In this document: in pieces, positions 8,870 through 16,846 of the stretch
Position numbering within the stretch: the first letter of the stretch is position 1
How the letters are laid out: the number at the start of each line of letters is the position of its first letter
DNA from: JBEKYD01 sp049509915
GTDB lineage: Bacteria > Acidobacteriota > Terriglobia > Bryobacterales > Bryobacteraceae
Reading direction: 5' to 3'
DNA: 22,046 bases
Assembly: GCA_049509915.1 (NCBI GenBank)
Contig: JBEKZL010000120.1
Location: 1 to 22,046 of the forward strand
Program-made: the position numbers and the translations under genes
Notes under the pieces: generated by a model
Told to the model about the DNA's origin: nothing
Databases searched by the model: none
The model's input: the letters and a program-made list of their open reading frames with translations, nothing else

Positions 8870-9512
8870 AACGCCATTGAGGGTACCGCCGTATTCCGGG
8901 CCCACATTGTGCGACATCACCTGAAATTCTCGGATCATGTCTTGTATCGGTTCAAACGCGGCGGTGTTGAGCTTAACGTTCATGAACGGAGCGCCGTCAA
9001 ACCACGTGACCCCCCTGGTTCGCCATGCCGCCGGATATCTGGTAGTTCATCGTGCCACTTTGGATAGCATCGTTCTGCGGTATCACTCCCGGCGCCACCG
9101 CGATGAGCGCGAATACATTGCGCCCGTTGAGCGGCATATCGGTGACGATGCGCCCTTCGACCACCTGGCCATTGTCGTATCCCTCGAGAGTGTCGTATGC
9201 GGACGACTCGGCAATCACGACCTCGCCTTTGAACCTTGGCGCCAGGTAGTCCATGATGCCGAGAAGGGCGTCCGCATGGGTAGCGGCAAGGTGGATGCTG
9301 GTATTAACGATGTTGGGCTTGATGACGACGTACTTCTTGCGCGCCAGAAGCGGCTTGATCTGGTCGTCAATGAGCGTGAGCGGTTCGGTGACGTTTTTCC
9401 GCAGCTGTTCGCCTTGCACCAGCGATACCGTGCCCCGTTCCTCGTATCGCGGCGCGCGGGGAAAGCCGCGTGATAAATTGGAAGCATCGGTACAGCGGGA
9501 GAGAAATTCCAA
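8870..9512 (-). pseudogene. Chimera of a DUF362 N-terminal part and a TonB-dependent receptor fragment
   Basis: From about 9512 the first ~114 residues match a DUF362 protein: ERGTVSLVQGEQLRKNV, KKYVVIKPNIV, LAATHADALLGIMDYL, KGEVVIAESSAYDT, EGYDN. At about 9170 the sequence changes to GQVVEGRIVTDMPLNGRNVF and ISGGMANQGG, the conserved region around the plug of acidobacterial carboxypeptidase-regulatory-like/TonB-dependent receptors. A run of six C (9010-9015) then breaks the frame; in the shifted frame the receptor continues as VTWFDGAPFMNVKLN and IREFQVMSHNVGPEYGGTLN. DUF362 lacks its C-terminal half and the receptor lacks its barrel. The start is a TTG with no clear leader. I infer a deletion joining two neighbouring genes, followed by a homopolymer frameshift. 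Confidence 0.75.
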
Positions 9513-9527
9513 GAATTAGTCGCGATC

Positions 9528-10310
9528 ATGGCGCGGTTGCGGGAACCGGACGGTTGCCCGTGGGATCGCGAACAGAGCTTCGACTCCATTAAGCCTTATA
9601 CCCTGGAGGAAACCTACGAAGTTCTGGACGCCATTGACCGCCGCGCCTGGCCGGAACTGGCCGACGAACTCGGCGACTTCATCCTGCAAGCCGTGTTCTA
9701 CGCGCAGATGGCCGCCGAGCGGGGCCTATTTACCATCGACGATGCGCTCGACGCCATCAATCGCAAGCTGGTGCGCCGCCATCCGCACGTGTTCGGCGAG
9801 GAATCGGCGCGCAACGCGGACGACGTCAAGCGGATCTGGGGCGAGGTGAAAGCGGCCGAGAAAGAAACCAGGCGCCAGACGGAAAACCAACCCGGCAGCC
9901 ACGCGGCCGGGTTGCTGGACGGCGTGCCGCGGGCCATGCCTGCGCTGGTCGAAGCGCAGCAGATCGCCTCCCGCGCGGCCGCCGCGGGTTTCGATTGGGA
10001 AAATGCCGCCCAGGTGATGGAGAAGCTCGATGAAGAGCTGGCCGAACTGGAGGCGGCGCGGCGCACTGGGCCGCACGAAGCCATCGAAGACGAACTGGGC
10101 GACCTGCTGTTCGTCATGGTGAACCTGGCGCGTTTCCTGAAGGTGGATCCCGAGCAGGCGCTGCGCCGCACCAACGCCAAGTTTCGCGCACGCTTCGGCC
10201 ACATCGAGCGCGCCCTGGCCGAACGCGGCAAGACGCTCGGAGATTCGACTATTGGCGAAATGGAGGAGCTTTGGCAGGAGGCGAAACGGCCATTGAAATC
10301 CGGCGATTGA
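9528..10310 (+). CDS. mazG: Nucleoside triphosphate pyrophosphohydrolase MazG
   Basis: This 260-residue protein (from ATG 9528) hydrolyses nucleoside triphosphates to monophosphate and pyrophosphate; MazG enzymes clear aberrant or surplus nucleotides. Two MazG domains are visible. The first has LREPDGCPWDREQSFDSIKP, the EETYE (EExxE) helix and ADELGDFILQ (ExxD). The second has EELAELE and EDELGDLLFVMVNLARF. The linker GEVKAAEKE and the GLLDGVPRAMPAL segment are typical of the two-domain E. coli type. The start is uncertain: before ATG 9528 the frame stays open back to a stop at 9474 and encodes GEKFQELVAI, which matches the N-terminus of other MazG proteins, yet it holds no ATG, GTG or TTG. 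Initiation at ATT 9477 or ATC 9486 is possible. It overlaps the next gene by 40 bases. Confidence 0.93.
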   Translation: MARLREPDGCPWDREQSFDSIKPYTLEETYEVLDAIDRRAWPELADELGDFILQAVFYAQMAAERGLFTIDDALDAINRKLVRRHPHVFGEESARNADDVKRIWGEVKAAEKETRRQTENQPGSHAAGLLDGVPRAMPALVEAQQIASRAAAAGFDWENAAQVMEKLDEELAELEAARRTGPHEAIEDELGDLLFVMVNLARFLKVDPEQALRRTNAKFRARFGHIERALAERGKTLGDSTIGEMEELWQEAKRPLKSGD

Positions 10311-11014
10311 CCCGGCTTTCCGAATACGAGCACGTGGTGCGGCTGCAGCGGGAGATTTGGGGGTTCGATGAAACCGACCTACTACCGCTGCGTTTCATGG
10401 TGGTGGCCACGAACGTGGGCGGGCAGGTGTTGGGCGCTTTCGACGGCGAGCGGATGGTCGCCTTTCTCGCCGCCATTCCGGGCATCAAGCCGGGGCCGTG
10501 CCCGTATCTGCATAGCCACATGATGGGAGTCCAGCCCGAATATCGCGATAAGGGAATCGGGCGCACGCTCAAGCTGCGGCAGCGCGAAGATGCGCTCGAT
10601 CGCGCCATTCCCCTGGTCGAATGGACCTTCGATCCGCTCGAGCTCAAGAACGCGTATTTCAATATCGAGCGGCTGGGCGCGATCGTGCGGCGCTACACCG
10701 AAAACCAGTACGGCATCACCGGTAGCCCCCTCCATGGCGGTCTCCCGACCGACCGCTGCTACGCCGAATGGTGGATCGGTTCCGCGCGCGTCGGCGGCAT
10801 TCTGGCGCGCGCGCCACGCCAGGAACCCGCTACCGAGCGCATCGCGTATCCCACCGATATGGCGCGCCTCCGCATGGAGGATAGCGCGCGGGCGCGCGAC
10901 ATCCAGCGCCGCAACGCGGAAAAATTTCAAACTGCCTTCGGGCGCGGCCTCGCCGTTACCGGCTTCGAACGCGGGCCCTCCGAATCGAGTTATCTGTTGA
11001 GGCCGTGGGAATGA
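10271..11014 (+). CDS. GNAT-family acetyltransferase (COG3375 type)
   Basis: This 247-residue protein starts at TTG 10271 inside the end of mazG, just behind GGAGGA. An AGGAGG at 10276-10281 also lies ten bases before an in-frame ATT at 10292, so the exact start is open. The GNAT fold is supported by YEHVVRLQREIWGF, FDGERMVAFLAAIPG and the acetyl-CoA-binding stretch MMGVQPEYRDKGIGRTLKL (V-x-x-x-R-x-x-G-I-G). WTFDPLELKNAYFNI, LGAIVRRYTENQYG and the GGLPTDRCYAEWWI segment mark the COG3375 subgroup, which often sits next to menC-type enolases, as here. Its ATGA end overlaps the start of the next gene. The acceptor substrate is unknown; given the neighbour, an amino acid derivative is plausible. 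Confidence 0.85.
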   Translation: MAGGETAIEIRRLTRLSEYEHVVRLQREIWGFDETDLLPLRFMVVATNVGGQVLGAFDGERMVAFLAAIPGIKPGPCPYLHSHMMGVQPEYRDKGIGRTLKLRQREDALDRAIPLVEWTFDPLELKNAYFNIERLGAIVRRYTENQYGITGSPLHGGLPTDRCYAEWWIGSARVGGILARAPRQEPATERIAYPTDMARLRMEDSARARDIQRRNAEKFQTAFGRGLAVTGFERGPSESSYLLRPWE

Positions 11015-12120
11015 GAATCGAACACGTGACGCTGCGCCGGATCCGCATGCCTCTGGTGCACTTTTTCGAAACCAGCTTCGGCCGCACTTACCAGCGGGAC
11101 ATCGCGCTGGTGGAGGTGTCGGGCGAAGGCCTATCGGGATGGGGCGAAGTCACCGCCGGGGAGAACCCGTTTTACAACGAGGAGTGGACCGAATCGGCAT
11201 GGATGATTCTGCGCGATTACGCCATCCCTCGCGTCTTGGGGCGCGATCTCGCCAGCGCCGAGGACGTCTATCCCCTGACGGCGCACATCCGCGGCCACAA
11301 CATGGCGCGCGGTGGGCTGGAGGCGGCCGTTTGGGACCTGGAAGCACGGCGGGACGGAGTTCCGCTGTGGCGCAAGATCGGCGGCGGCGCGCGCCGGCAG
11401 ATCCCGTGCGGCGTCTCCATCGGCATTCAGGATTCGGCCGAAGAGCTGCTGGCGCTCATCGAGAAAGAGCTGGAGGCCGGCTACCAGCGCATCAAGATCA
11501 AGATCAAACCGGGTTGGGACGTGAACGTGGTGCGGCGCGTCCGCGAGAGGTTTCCCTCGATTAGGCTGATGGCCGACGCGAATTCGGCGTATACCTTGGC
11601 CGACGCCGAGCACCTCAGAGAGCTGGACGAATTCTATCTGATGATGATCGAGCAGCCGCTGGCGCACGACGACATCGTCGATCATGCCCAGTTGCAGGCT
11701 CAGCTCGAAACGCCGATTTGCCTGGACGAATCGATCCGCACGGCGCACCACGCGCAACAAGCCATCCGGCTGCATGCCTGCGGCATGATCAATATCAAGC
11801 TGGGACGCGTGGGCGGTTTCGGCGAAGCCAAACGCCTGCACGACGTGGCGCAGGCGGCCGGCATTCCGGTTTGGTGCGGCGGCATGCTCGAATCCGGTGT
11901 AGGCCGCGCTCACAACGTGGCCCTGGCCTCGCTCGAAAACTTCGTCCTGCCGGGCGACGTCTCCGCCAGCCGCCGCTACTGGAAGCGCGACATCATTGAA
12001 CCGCCGGTGGAAACCGCGGCCGACGGCACCATCGCCTTGCGGGACGAACCCGGCTTCGGCTACGCGCTGGACCACGACTTCATTCGAAGCATCACGGTGC
12101 GCGAGGAGACCGTGGGTTGA
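11011..12120 (+). CDS. menC: o-Succinylbenzoate synthase / N-acylamino acid racemase-like enolase
   Basis: This 369-residue protein starts at ATG 11011, overlapping the GNAT stop as ATGA. It belongs to the MLE subgroup of the enolase superfamily: N-terminal cap with FETSFG, then K164-x-K166 (KIKIKPG), D189 (DAN), E214 (IEQP), D239 (LDES) and K263 (NIKLGRVGG), with the C-terminal VWCGGMLESGVGRAHN. The two lysines flank the active site and the three acids bind magnesium. Members make o-succinylbenzoate for menaquinone or racemise N-acylamino acids. No other men gene is nearby, while the preceding gene is an acetyltransferase, so an N-acylamino acid racemase role is at least as likely as MenC. 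The product name is thus given at family level. Confidence 0.85.
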   Translation: MRIEHVTLRRIRMPLVHFFETSFGRTYQRDIALVEVSGEGLSGWGEVTAGENPFYNEEWTESAWMILRDYAIPRVLGRDLASAEDVYPLTAHIRGHNMARGGLEAAVWDLEARRDGVPLWRKIGGGARRQIPCGVSIGIQDSAEELLALIEKELEAGYQRIKIKIKPGWDVNVVRRVRERFPSIRLMADANSAYTLADAEHLRELDEFYLMMIEQPLAHDDIVDHAQLQAQLETPICLDESIRTAHHAQQAIRLHACGMINIKLGRVGGFGEAKRLHDVAQAAGIPVWCGGMLESGVGRAHNVALASLENFVLPGDVSASRRYWKRDIIEPPVETAADGTIALRDEPGFGYALDHDFIRSITVREETVG

Positions 12121-13412
12121 ATGCCTTCGTCTCGCTGCTGGGCGCCAACCGCAACTATCGCAACACCTGGATCGGCCAGGTAGTCAGCGAAATCGGCGAC
12201 CATTTCAATAACATCGCCGTATTCAGCCTGGCGCTGGCAAATACCAAATCCGGTCTCGTGGTGAGCGGCATTATGCTGGCGCGGGCCATCCCCGCCATGC
12301 TGATCGGCCCGGCTGCGGGCGTGGTGCTCGACCGGATGGACCGCAAGCGCGTCATGATCGCGAGCGACCTTACTCGCGCCGTGGTCGCGCTGGCATTCAT
12401 CACCACAGTGCACCGCGGCCATACCTGGCTGTTGTACCTGCTCAGCGCGCTGCTGATGGGAGCATCGCCCTTTTTCACCGCCGGGCGCGCCGCCATTTTG
12501 CCCACCATTGCCACCCGCGAAGAGCTGCACACCGCCAACTCCCTTACCCAAACCACGCAGTGGACCACGCTCGCCATCGGCACCTTTCTGGGCGGCGCCA
12601 GCGTGGGCCAATTCGGGTATGTGTGGGCCTTCGCCGGCAACTCGCTCTCCTTCCTGATCTCGGCGTTCTGCATTTCCCGGCTGTTTCTGCCGGGGCGCGG
12701 GTTTCAACCGGCGCGCCGCGCCATTACCGAGGCTGACGTGGTGCGTCCCTGGCACGAGTACGCCGAGGGGCTCCGCTACATGCGCGGCATTCCGCTGGTG
12801 ATGGGGCTGATGCTGATTAACGTGGGCTGGGCCACCGGCGGCGGCGCGGCACAGATTCTGTTCTCGATTTTCGGCGAAATCGTTTTCAAGCGCGGACCCA
12901 GCGGCCTCGGCACGGTCTGGGGATTCGCCGGTGTCGGCCTGCTTGCCGGCGGCGCCGTAGGCTACCGCATCGGCAGGCGGCTCAGCTTCGCCGAGTACAA
13001 ACGCACCATCGCCCTTTGCTACATCGTCCACGGCGGCTCCTACATTCTTTTCAGCCAGGCCCGCGGCTTCGGGTGGGCCCTGCTGTTCATCGCCCTGTCC
13101 CGGGCGGGCGTTGGTGTAAGCTCCGTGTTGAACATGTCGCAGCTACTGCGCATCATACCGGACGAATTTCGCGGCCGCGTATTCGCCACGATGGACTCCC
13201 TGACGTGGTCCGTCATGCTGTTGTCGATGACGGCCGCCGGCTGGGCCACCGAATTCTGGAGCCCACGATTGATCGGGGCCGTGGCGGGCGCGCTCAGCTC
13301 CTCGACCGCGATATTCTGGGGCTGGGCGCATCTCACCGGCCGGTTACCGGCCCCGGAGCCGAAAGGCGTCGAGCCCGAGGAGATCGAAGTTCACACCGAG
13401 CCGGCGGCATAG
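12117..13412 (+). CDS. MFS transporter (EntS-like, MFS_3)
   Basis: This 431-residue membrane protein starts at TTG 12117, overlapping the menC stop as TTGA; an ATG at 12121 is out of frame. It has 10-12 predicted membrane helices. The first part NYRNTWIGQVVSEIGDHFNN and the loop GVVLDRMDRKRVMIASDLTR (MFS motif A variant, D-R-x-x-R-K) are typical of the enterobactin-exporter-like major facilitator group. A long cytoplasmic loop with the EYAEGLRYMRGIP segment divides the two six-helix halves. The charged tail after ATGRLPAPEP-like residues is disordered. These carriers usually export small molecules by proton antiport; the substrate here is unknown. Tight coupling to the enolase suggests it may move a substrate or product of that enzyme. 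Confidence 0.88.
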   Translation: MNAFVSLLGANRNYRNTWIGQVVSEIGDHFNNIAVFSLALANTKSGLVVSGIMLARAIPAMLIGPAAGVVLDRMDRKRVMIASDLTRAVVALAFITTVHRGHTWLLYLLSALLMGASPFFTAGRAAILPTIATREELHTANSLTQTTQWTTLAIGTFLGGASVGQFGYVWAFAGNSLSFLISAFCISRLFLPGRGFQPARRAITEADVVRPWHEYAEGLRYMRGIPLVMGLMLINVGWATGGGAAQILFSIFGEIVFKRGPSGLGTVWGFAGVGLLAGGAVGYRIGRRLSFAEYKRTIALCYIVHGGSYILFSQARGFGWALLFIALSRAGVGVSSVLNMSQLLRIIPDEFRGRVFATMDSLTWSVMLLSMTAAGWATEFWSPRLIGAVAGALSSSTAIFWGWAHLTGRLPAPEPKGVEPEEIEVHTEPAA

Positions 13413-13463
13413 TGGAATGGGCGAGTCCGAACTGCTCCTTTAGGAGCGTTTGCCGGATGTGCG

Positions 13464-14204
13464 ATGTTGAATACCGAGGAAATGACAAACGATATGCGCG
13501 GCAAAACGATTCTGGTGACGGGCGCGGCCAGGCGCATCGGCCGTGCTATCGCCCTTCGCCTGGCGGAAGAAGGCGCCCGCGTGGCGATCCATTTCTACAC
13601 ATCCGACGCCGAGGCGCGCCGCACGGCCGACGAAGCCGGCGGCGCGGAGCTGTTCCAGGCCAACCTGGAGAACGTGGCGGAAATCGAGAACATGTTCCGC
13701 CAGGTGGGCGAACGTCTCGGGCGCTTGGACGGCCTGGTGAATAACGCTGCCCGTTTCACCCTCATCGATCCGCTCCAAATCGCCGAGCGCGATTGGGACT
13801 TCATTCACTCTGTCAACCTGAAAGCCACATTTTTCTGTTGCCAGCAGGCGGCTAAGCTCATGCTGGCTTCCGGCGGCGGACGCATCGTCAACATCAGCTC
13901 CTTGGGAGGCATCCGACCGGCGGCCAAGCATGCCCACTACTCCGCATCGAAGGCGGGCGTGATTATGTTGACGCGGGCGCTGGCCAAAGCCTGGGCTCCC
14001 GCCATCAGCGTGAATTCGGTAGCTCCCGGGATCATCCCCTTCGGCGACGTGGAGGACGACGTCAAACGCCTGATCGAGCTCACTCCCGCCCGCCGCGCCG
14101 GAAAACCCGAGGAAGTTGCCGACGCCGTGTTGTATTTCCTGCGCGCCTCGGAGTTTATCACCGGCCAGCTTCTCGCCGTCGATGGCGGCTTGAGCCAACG
14201 CTGA
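13464..14204 (+). CDS. SDR-family oxidoreductase, pteridine-reductase-like
   Basis: This 246-residue Rossmann-fold enzyme has TGAARRIG at 19-26 (cofactor glycine motif), NNAA at 93-96, S145/S146, and Y159-x-x-x-K163 as catalytic residues; it ends with EFITGQLLAVDGG. The arginines in TGAARRIG favour NADPH and are seen in FolM/pteridine-reductase-like members, so the substrate may be a dihydropterin, but other carbonyl substrates are possible. Start choice: ATG 13464, 13482 and 13494 are all in frame. GAGGA lies only one base before 13482 and thirteen before 13494, so none is clearly best; the motif begins after all three. It follows the MFS gene by 51 bases and may share its transcript. Confidence 0.85.
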   Translation: MLNTEEMTNDMRGKTILVTGAARRIGRAIALRLAEEGARVAIHFYTSDAEARRTADEAGGAELFQANLENVAEIENMFRQVGERLGRLDGLVNNAARFTLIDPLQIAERDWDFIHSVNLKATFFCCQQAAKLMLASGGGRIVNISSLGGIRPAAKHAHYSASKAGVIMLTRALAKAWAPAISVNSVAPGIIPFGDVEDDVKRLIELTPARRAGKPEEVADAVLYFLRASEFITGQLLAVDGGLSQR

Positions 14205-14222
14205 CGCCGCGCTCCTGACGCA

Positions 14223-14262
14223 AGGTGCGATTGCCGATCGGCAAGTAAGCTCGGTTGCACCT
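14223..14262. repeat. Palindrome nested in an inverted repeat after the SDR gene
   Basis: TTGCCGATCGGCAA (14231-14244) is a perfect 14-bp palindrome. It lies inside a wider inverted pair, AGGTGC (14223-14228) and GCACCT (14257-14262). There is no T-run after it, so it is not a classic terminator. It could be an operator-like site or a transcription-end structure for the SDR transcript. Confidence 0.4.
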
Positions 14263-14481
14263 CCGCCCTTCGCTTGCAAAGGTCCTTTGGTACGGCGGCA
14301 GCAGCATCGTCAGGGTCGCGGCGTCGAGCGTGGCACACAGCCTGCAATCAGTGCCGCAGCGGAGGCGGACAGTATGAGACGTGTAGTCGACATTTCAAGG
14401 TTACTCCTGAATCAAGTGACCCGCAGCGGTTGGCGTCCGCCTCGCCGCCGGGCAAATGGTCCTTTCTTGCCCGCGAAGATG

Positions 14482-14526
14482 CCCAGATTTTGGGTTTGGG
14501 GCGCGTGAAAAACGCGCAAATCTGGG
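14482..14526. repeat. Two-part hairpin of unknown role
   Basis: CCCAGATTT (14482-14490) pairs perfectly with AAATCTGGG (14518-14526). Directly inside the right arm lies a second perfect stem, GCGCGT (14501-14506) with ACGCGC (14512-14517), closed by a GAAAA loop. Ten bases, TGGGTTTGGG, bulge on the left. No T-run follows. It could be a structured RNA element, a repeat unit or a leftover mobile-element end. Confidence 0.4.
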
Positions 14527-14829
14527 GTTGATAGCGTGACGATACGCTACTGGCGGGCATCAAGTTCCAGGTGCCGTTCAGGGCTGTGGTCGCGCGCGAC
14601 GGCGGAACACGCGAAGACCATGGTGGTCACGACGAATTGAGACGGCTCCGATGTCCGAAGCATCCTATTTCTTCTTCGCCATGTATGAGTGCAAGCGCGT
14701 TCTAAAGCAGCGAGTGGAACTACGTTGGGATTGGCGGGCCCGCTAGAGCGAGGTGCAGAATCCCCATGGAAATCCGGCAGTTGCTGCAGATCCTTCCGGC
14801 CTGCCCAGGGGCATACAGAACCGCGAGTC

Positions 14830-15540
14830 TTAGGTCCCCGTTGTGAGGGTTCCGAACAGCGCCCCGACGCCCGCGGTCACCGCCATCGCAAGAGCACCCC
14901 AGAACGTGACGCGTATGGCGCCGAGTGTCACGCCCGCGCCCCCGGCACGCGCGGCCAAACCGCCCAAAAGCGCCAGGAACAGCAACGAAGTTCCGGCGAC
15001 AAGGGGGATCAGACCTGCGTGCGGAGCTACGGCCGTGACCACGAGCGGTAGGGCCGCTCCGATGACGAAGCTGCCGGCCGATGCCAACGCCGCCTGAATC
15101 GGACGTGCCCTGAAGGTTAAGGAGATGCCGAGTTCATCGCGAGCATGCGCGCCGATTGCGTCATGCGCCATCAGTTGCTCGGCGACCCGTATGGCGAGCG
15201 TCGGGTCCAGCCCGCGAGCGACGTAGATCTCCATCAGTTCCTTGCGTTCGCCCTCGTCGTCAGTCTTCAGTTCCGCAGTTTCCAACTTGAGGTCGGCCTC
15301 TTCGGTGTCTGACTGCGAGTGCACAGACACGTATTCACCTGCCGCCATCGACATCGCCCCGGCAACCAGGCCGGCGACCCCCGCGACCACTACGTTCCCA
15401 TGAGTCGCGTGCGCGGCTGCGACGCCGAGCACTAGACTCGCCGTCGAAAGGATCCCGTCGTTCGCACCCAAGACCGCGGCGCGCAGCCAGCCGACGCGTC
15501 CCGTTCGGTGCCGTTCCGTTTGGGGAACATGCATTCGCAC
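14830..15540 (-). CDS. VIT1/CCC1-family metal ion transporter
   Basis: About 236 residues. It begins one base after the preceding cupin stop, either at GTG 15540 or at ATG 15534 two codons later; neither has an ideal ribosome site, so it is probably translated by coupling. The N-terminal VGWLRAAVLGANDGILSTAS is the signature of the VIT1/CCC1 family, followed by AAGEYVSVHSQSDTEEADL, a cytosolic segment with acidic metal-binding residues (about 80-130), and three C-terminal helices. Family members move Fe2+ or Mn2+ out of the cytosol, in plants and yeast into the vacuole; in bacteria they are thought to protect against excess metal. It is the third gene of a three-gene operon with a stress protein and a cupin. 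Confidence 0.9.
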   Translation of the reverse strand: MRMHVPQTERHRTGRVGWLRAAVLGANDGILSTASLVLGVAAAHATHGNVVVAGVAGLVAGAMSMAAGEYVSVHSQSDTEEADLKLETAELKTDDEGERKELMEIYVARGLDPTLAIRVAEQLMAHDAIGAHARDELGISLTFRARPIQAALASAGSFVIGAALPLVVTAVAPHAGLIPLVAGTSLLFLALLGGLAARAGGAGVTLGAIRVTFWGALAMAVTAGVGALFGTLTTGT

Positions 15541-15930
15541 TTAGCTGTGCGGCACCAACTCCGCTTGCTCCGCATCGGCCTTGGTCTTTTGGACTGTCCC
15601 GTCCGGGTGGTTGGGAGGAGAGTAGATCGTGGACAGCTTTAACGCCCTCGTCTTCGAACCGTTGATCACGTTATGGTAGGTACCTGCCGGGACCACCACC
15701 ACATCTCCATCCCCCACGCGGTGCTCTTGCCCCTCGTTGAAGACGAATGTGGCTTCGCCCTGCTCAATGCGGAAATACTGATCGACTTCCTGATGCACCT
15801 CGTCACCGATTTCTTCTCCCGGTCCCAGGCACATCACAACAACCTGGATGTGCTTGCCGGTGAATAGCACCTGGCGAAAGCAGGTGTTCGCCAGAGTCTG
15901 TTTCTGCATGTGTCCAACGTATGCAATCAT
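15541..15930 (-). CDS. Cupin-domain protein
   Basis: This 129-residue protein starts at ATG 15930 behind AGGAGG. It is a single small cupin barrel: motif 1 is GDEVHQEVDQYFRIEQGEA (with only one of the usual two histidines, plus D and E) and motif 2 is GDVVVVPAGTYHNVIN, with the conserved glycine, proline and histidine. Such small cupins bind a metal ion and act as isomerases, dioxygenases or simple binders; the substrate is unknown. It lies 12 bases after the YflT-like gene and one base before the VIT1-like gene, so it belongs to the same operon. Confidence 0.87.
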   Translation of the reverse strand: MIAYVGHMQKQTLANTCFRQVLFTGKHIQVVVMCLGPGEEIGDEVHQEVDQYFRIEQGEATFVFNEGQEHRVGDGDVVVVPAGTYHNVINGSKTRALKLSTIYSPPNHPDGTVQKTKADAEQAELVPHS

Positions 15931-15942
15931 TTTCTTAGCCTC

Positions 15943-16575
15943 CTATTTCCTGGTTTCTTGCGCAATGGATTCCGCGGTTTGCCGCGCAGGCGGTTCGTCG
16001 CTATTCGTTGCCGCTCCCGGCGCCCTCTCCGTCGGTCGATCAGTTGTGCCGTAGTCCGCTCCAGCCTCCGCGGCGGAGGAGATATTCTGGGCGCCGGTGT
16101 CTTTCAGCGCTTTGGTTGCCCGGTCACACCACTCGGGGCTGTCGCAATGAACGGAAAGGAGAATTCCCCCACGTCTGATTCGGCCCGCGTACCGCCTGGC
16201 CACGTATTCGGACGAGCGCAGGCCCGCCACTAACCCCACGATCCAACCCAGCGCCCCGCCGGCCCCGGCGCCAGCCGCGGCAGCCACCACCGGTCCGGCC
16301 GCGGCCAGCGCCCCCAGAGCCGGAATGGCGGAGCTTTGAGTGGAAGCGAACCAGGCCAACGCGGCACCGACCACTCCCCCCGCTGCCGCTCCGATCGCGG
16401 AACCCTGCAGGGCTCTGGTATGTTTTTCGTGCGCGAAATCTTTTGACCCTTGGTTGTCGGACGCTAGAACCGAGACGTCCGTCGTCCGATACCCCGCCTT
16501 GTGCAGGACTTTGATGGCATCCGAAACGGTTGTCCGATCCGGATAGATTCCCATCACCGATGTGTGCCGTGCCAT
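15943..16575 (-). CDS. YflT-like general stress protein with glycine-zipper segment
   Basis: This 210-residue protein starts at ATG 16575, behind a strong AAGGAGGAA site, and is the first gene of the operon. The N-terminal MGIYPDRTTVSDAIKVLHKA and GYRTTDVSVLASDNQGSKDF form a ferredoxin-like alpha/beta unit typical of the YflT/general stress protein 17M group (PF11181-like). Residues of about 58-118 are glycine/alanine rich helices (GSAIGAAAGGVVGAALAWFA and AAAGAGAGGALGWIVGLVAG), a glycine-zipper-type membrane-inserting hairpin. A second soluble repeat follows (GGILLSVHCDSPEWCDRATK), then a low-complexity tail. Proteins of this kind appear in general stress regulons; molecular function is unknown. 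Confidence 0.8.
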   Translation of the reverse strand: MARHTSVMGIYPDRTTVSDAIKVLHKAGYRTTDVSVLASDNQGSKDFAHEKHTRALQGSAIGAAAGGVVGAALAWFASTQSSAIPALGALAAAGPVVAAAAGAGAGGALGWIVGLVAGLRSSEYVARRYAGRIRRGGILLSVHCDSPEWCDRATKALKDTGAQNISSAAEAGADYGTTDRPTERAPGAATNSDEPPARQTAESIAQETRK

Positions 16576-16846
16576 TTTACCGTTCCTCCTTTTTGGAAGT
16601 GTCGCTTCCTTGGTATCTGCACGAACCGGACCAAGCGCTGGAGGCCGTAGCTATGCGGACATCCAGCCCCAGGACAGCACACATTTGTGCAGAATCTGCC
16701 TTCAGAAACGCACATTCTGCCGCGCCACGCGACCGCGTGGGCCGTCTGCCCTAACTTCGGCTTAAGGGCCCCTTCAACTTAGACCGCGGCAATCGTGGGA
16801 ACAGGCCAATTGCACCGGGAACACCGGCGGAAGGCAGGAGAAGAAC

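Larger units (their letters stand above)
14205..14829. other. Long gene-free stretch with two structured elements
   Basis: About 625 bases between convergent genes. Several open frames exist on both strands, but none shows a known family or a ribosome site. It contains a 14-bp palindrome at 14231-14244 and a two-arm hairpin at 14482-14526. The rest, from about 14530 to 14829, shows nothing I can name; it may be further gene debris. Confidence 0.45.

Noticed and set aside
11131..12075. Long minus-strand frame across the menC-like gene
   Set aside because: Same reason: the plus-strand gene has all catalytic residues, and the mirror frame has none of any family.
13434..13447. GCTCCT/AGGAGC inverted repeat after the MFS gene as a terminator
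   Set aside because: The stem is only six pairs with a two-base loop and has no T-run after it; it also carries AGGAG, which may simply be by chance.
14274..14531. Overlapping short frames after the SDR gene
   Set aside because: No start signals, no family resemblance, and the end of the frame is the hairpin sequence itself.
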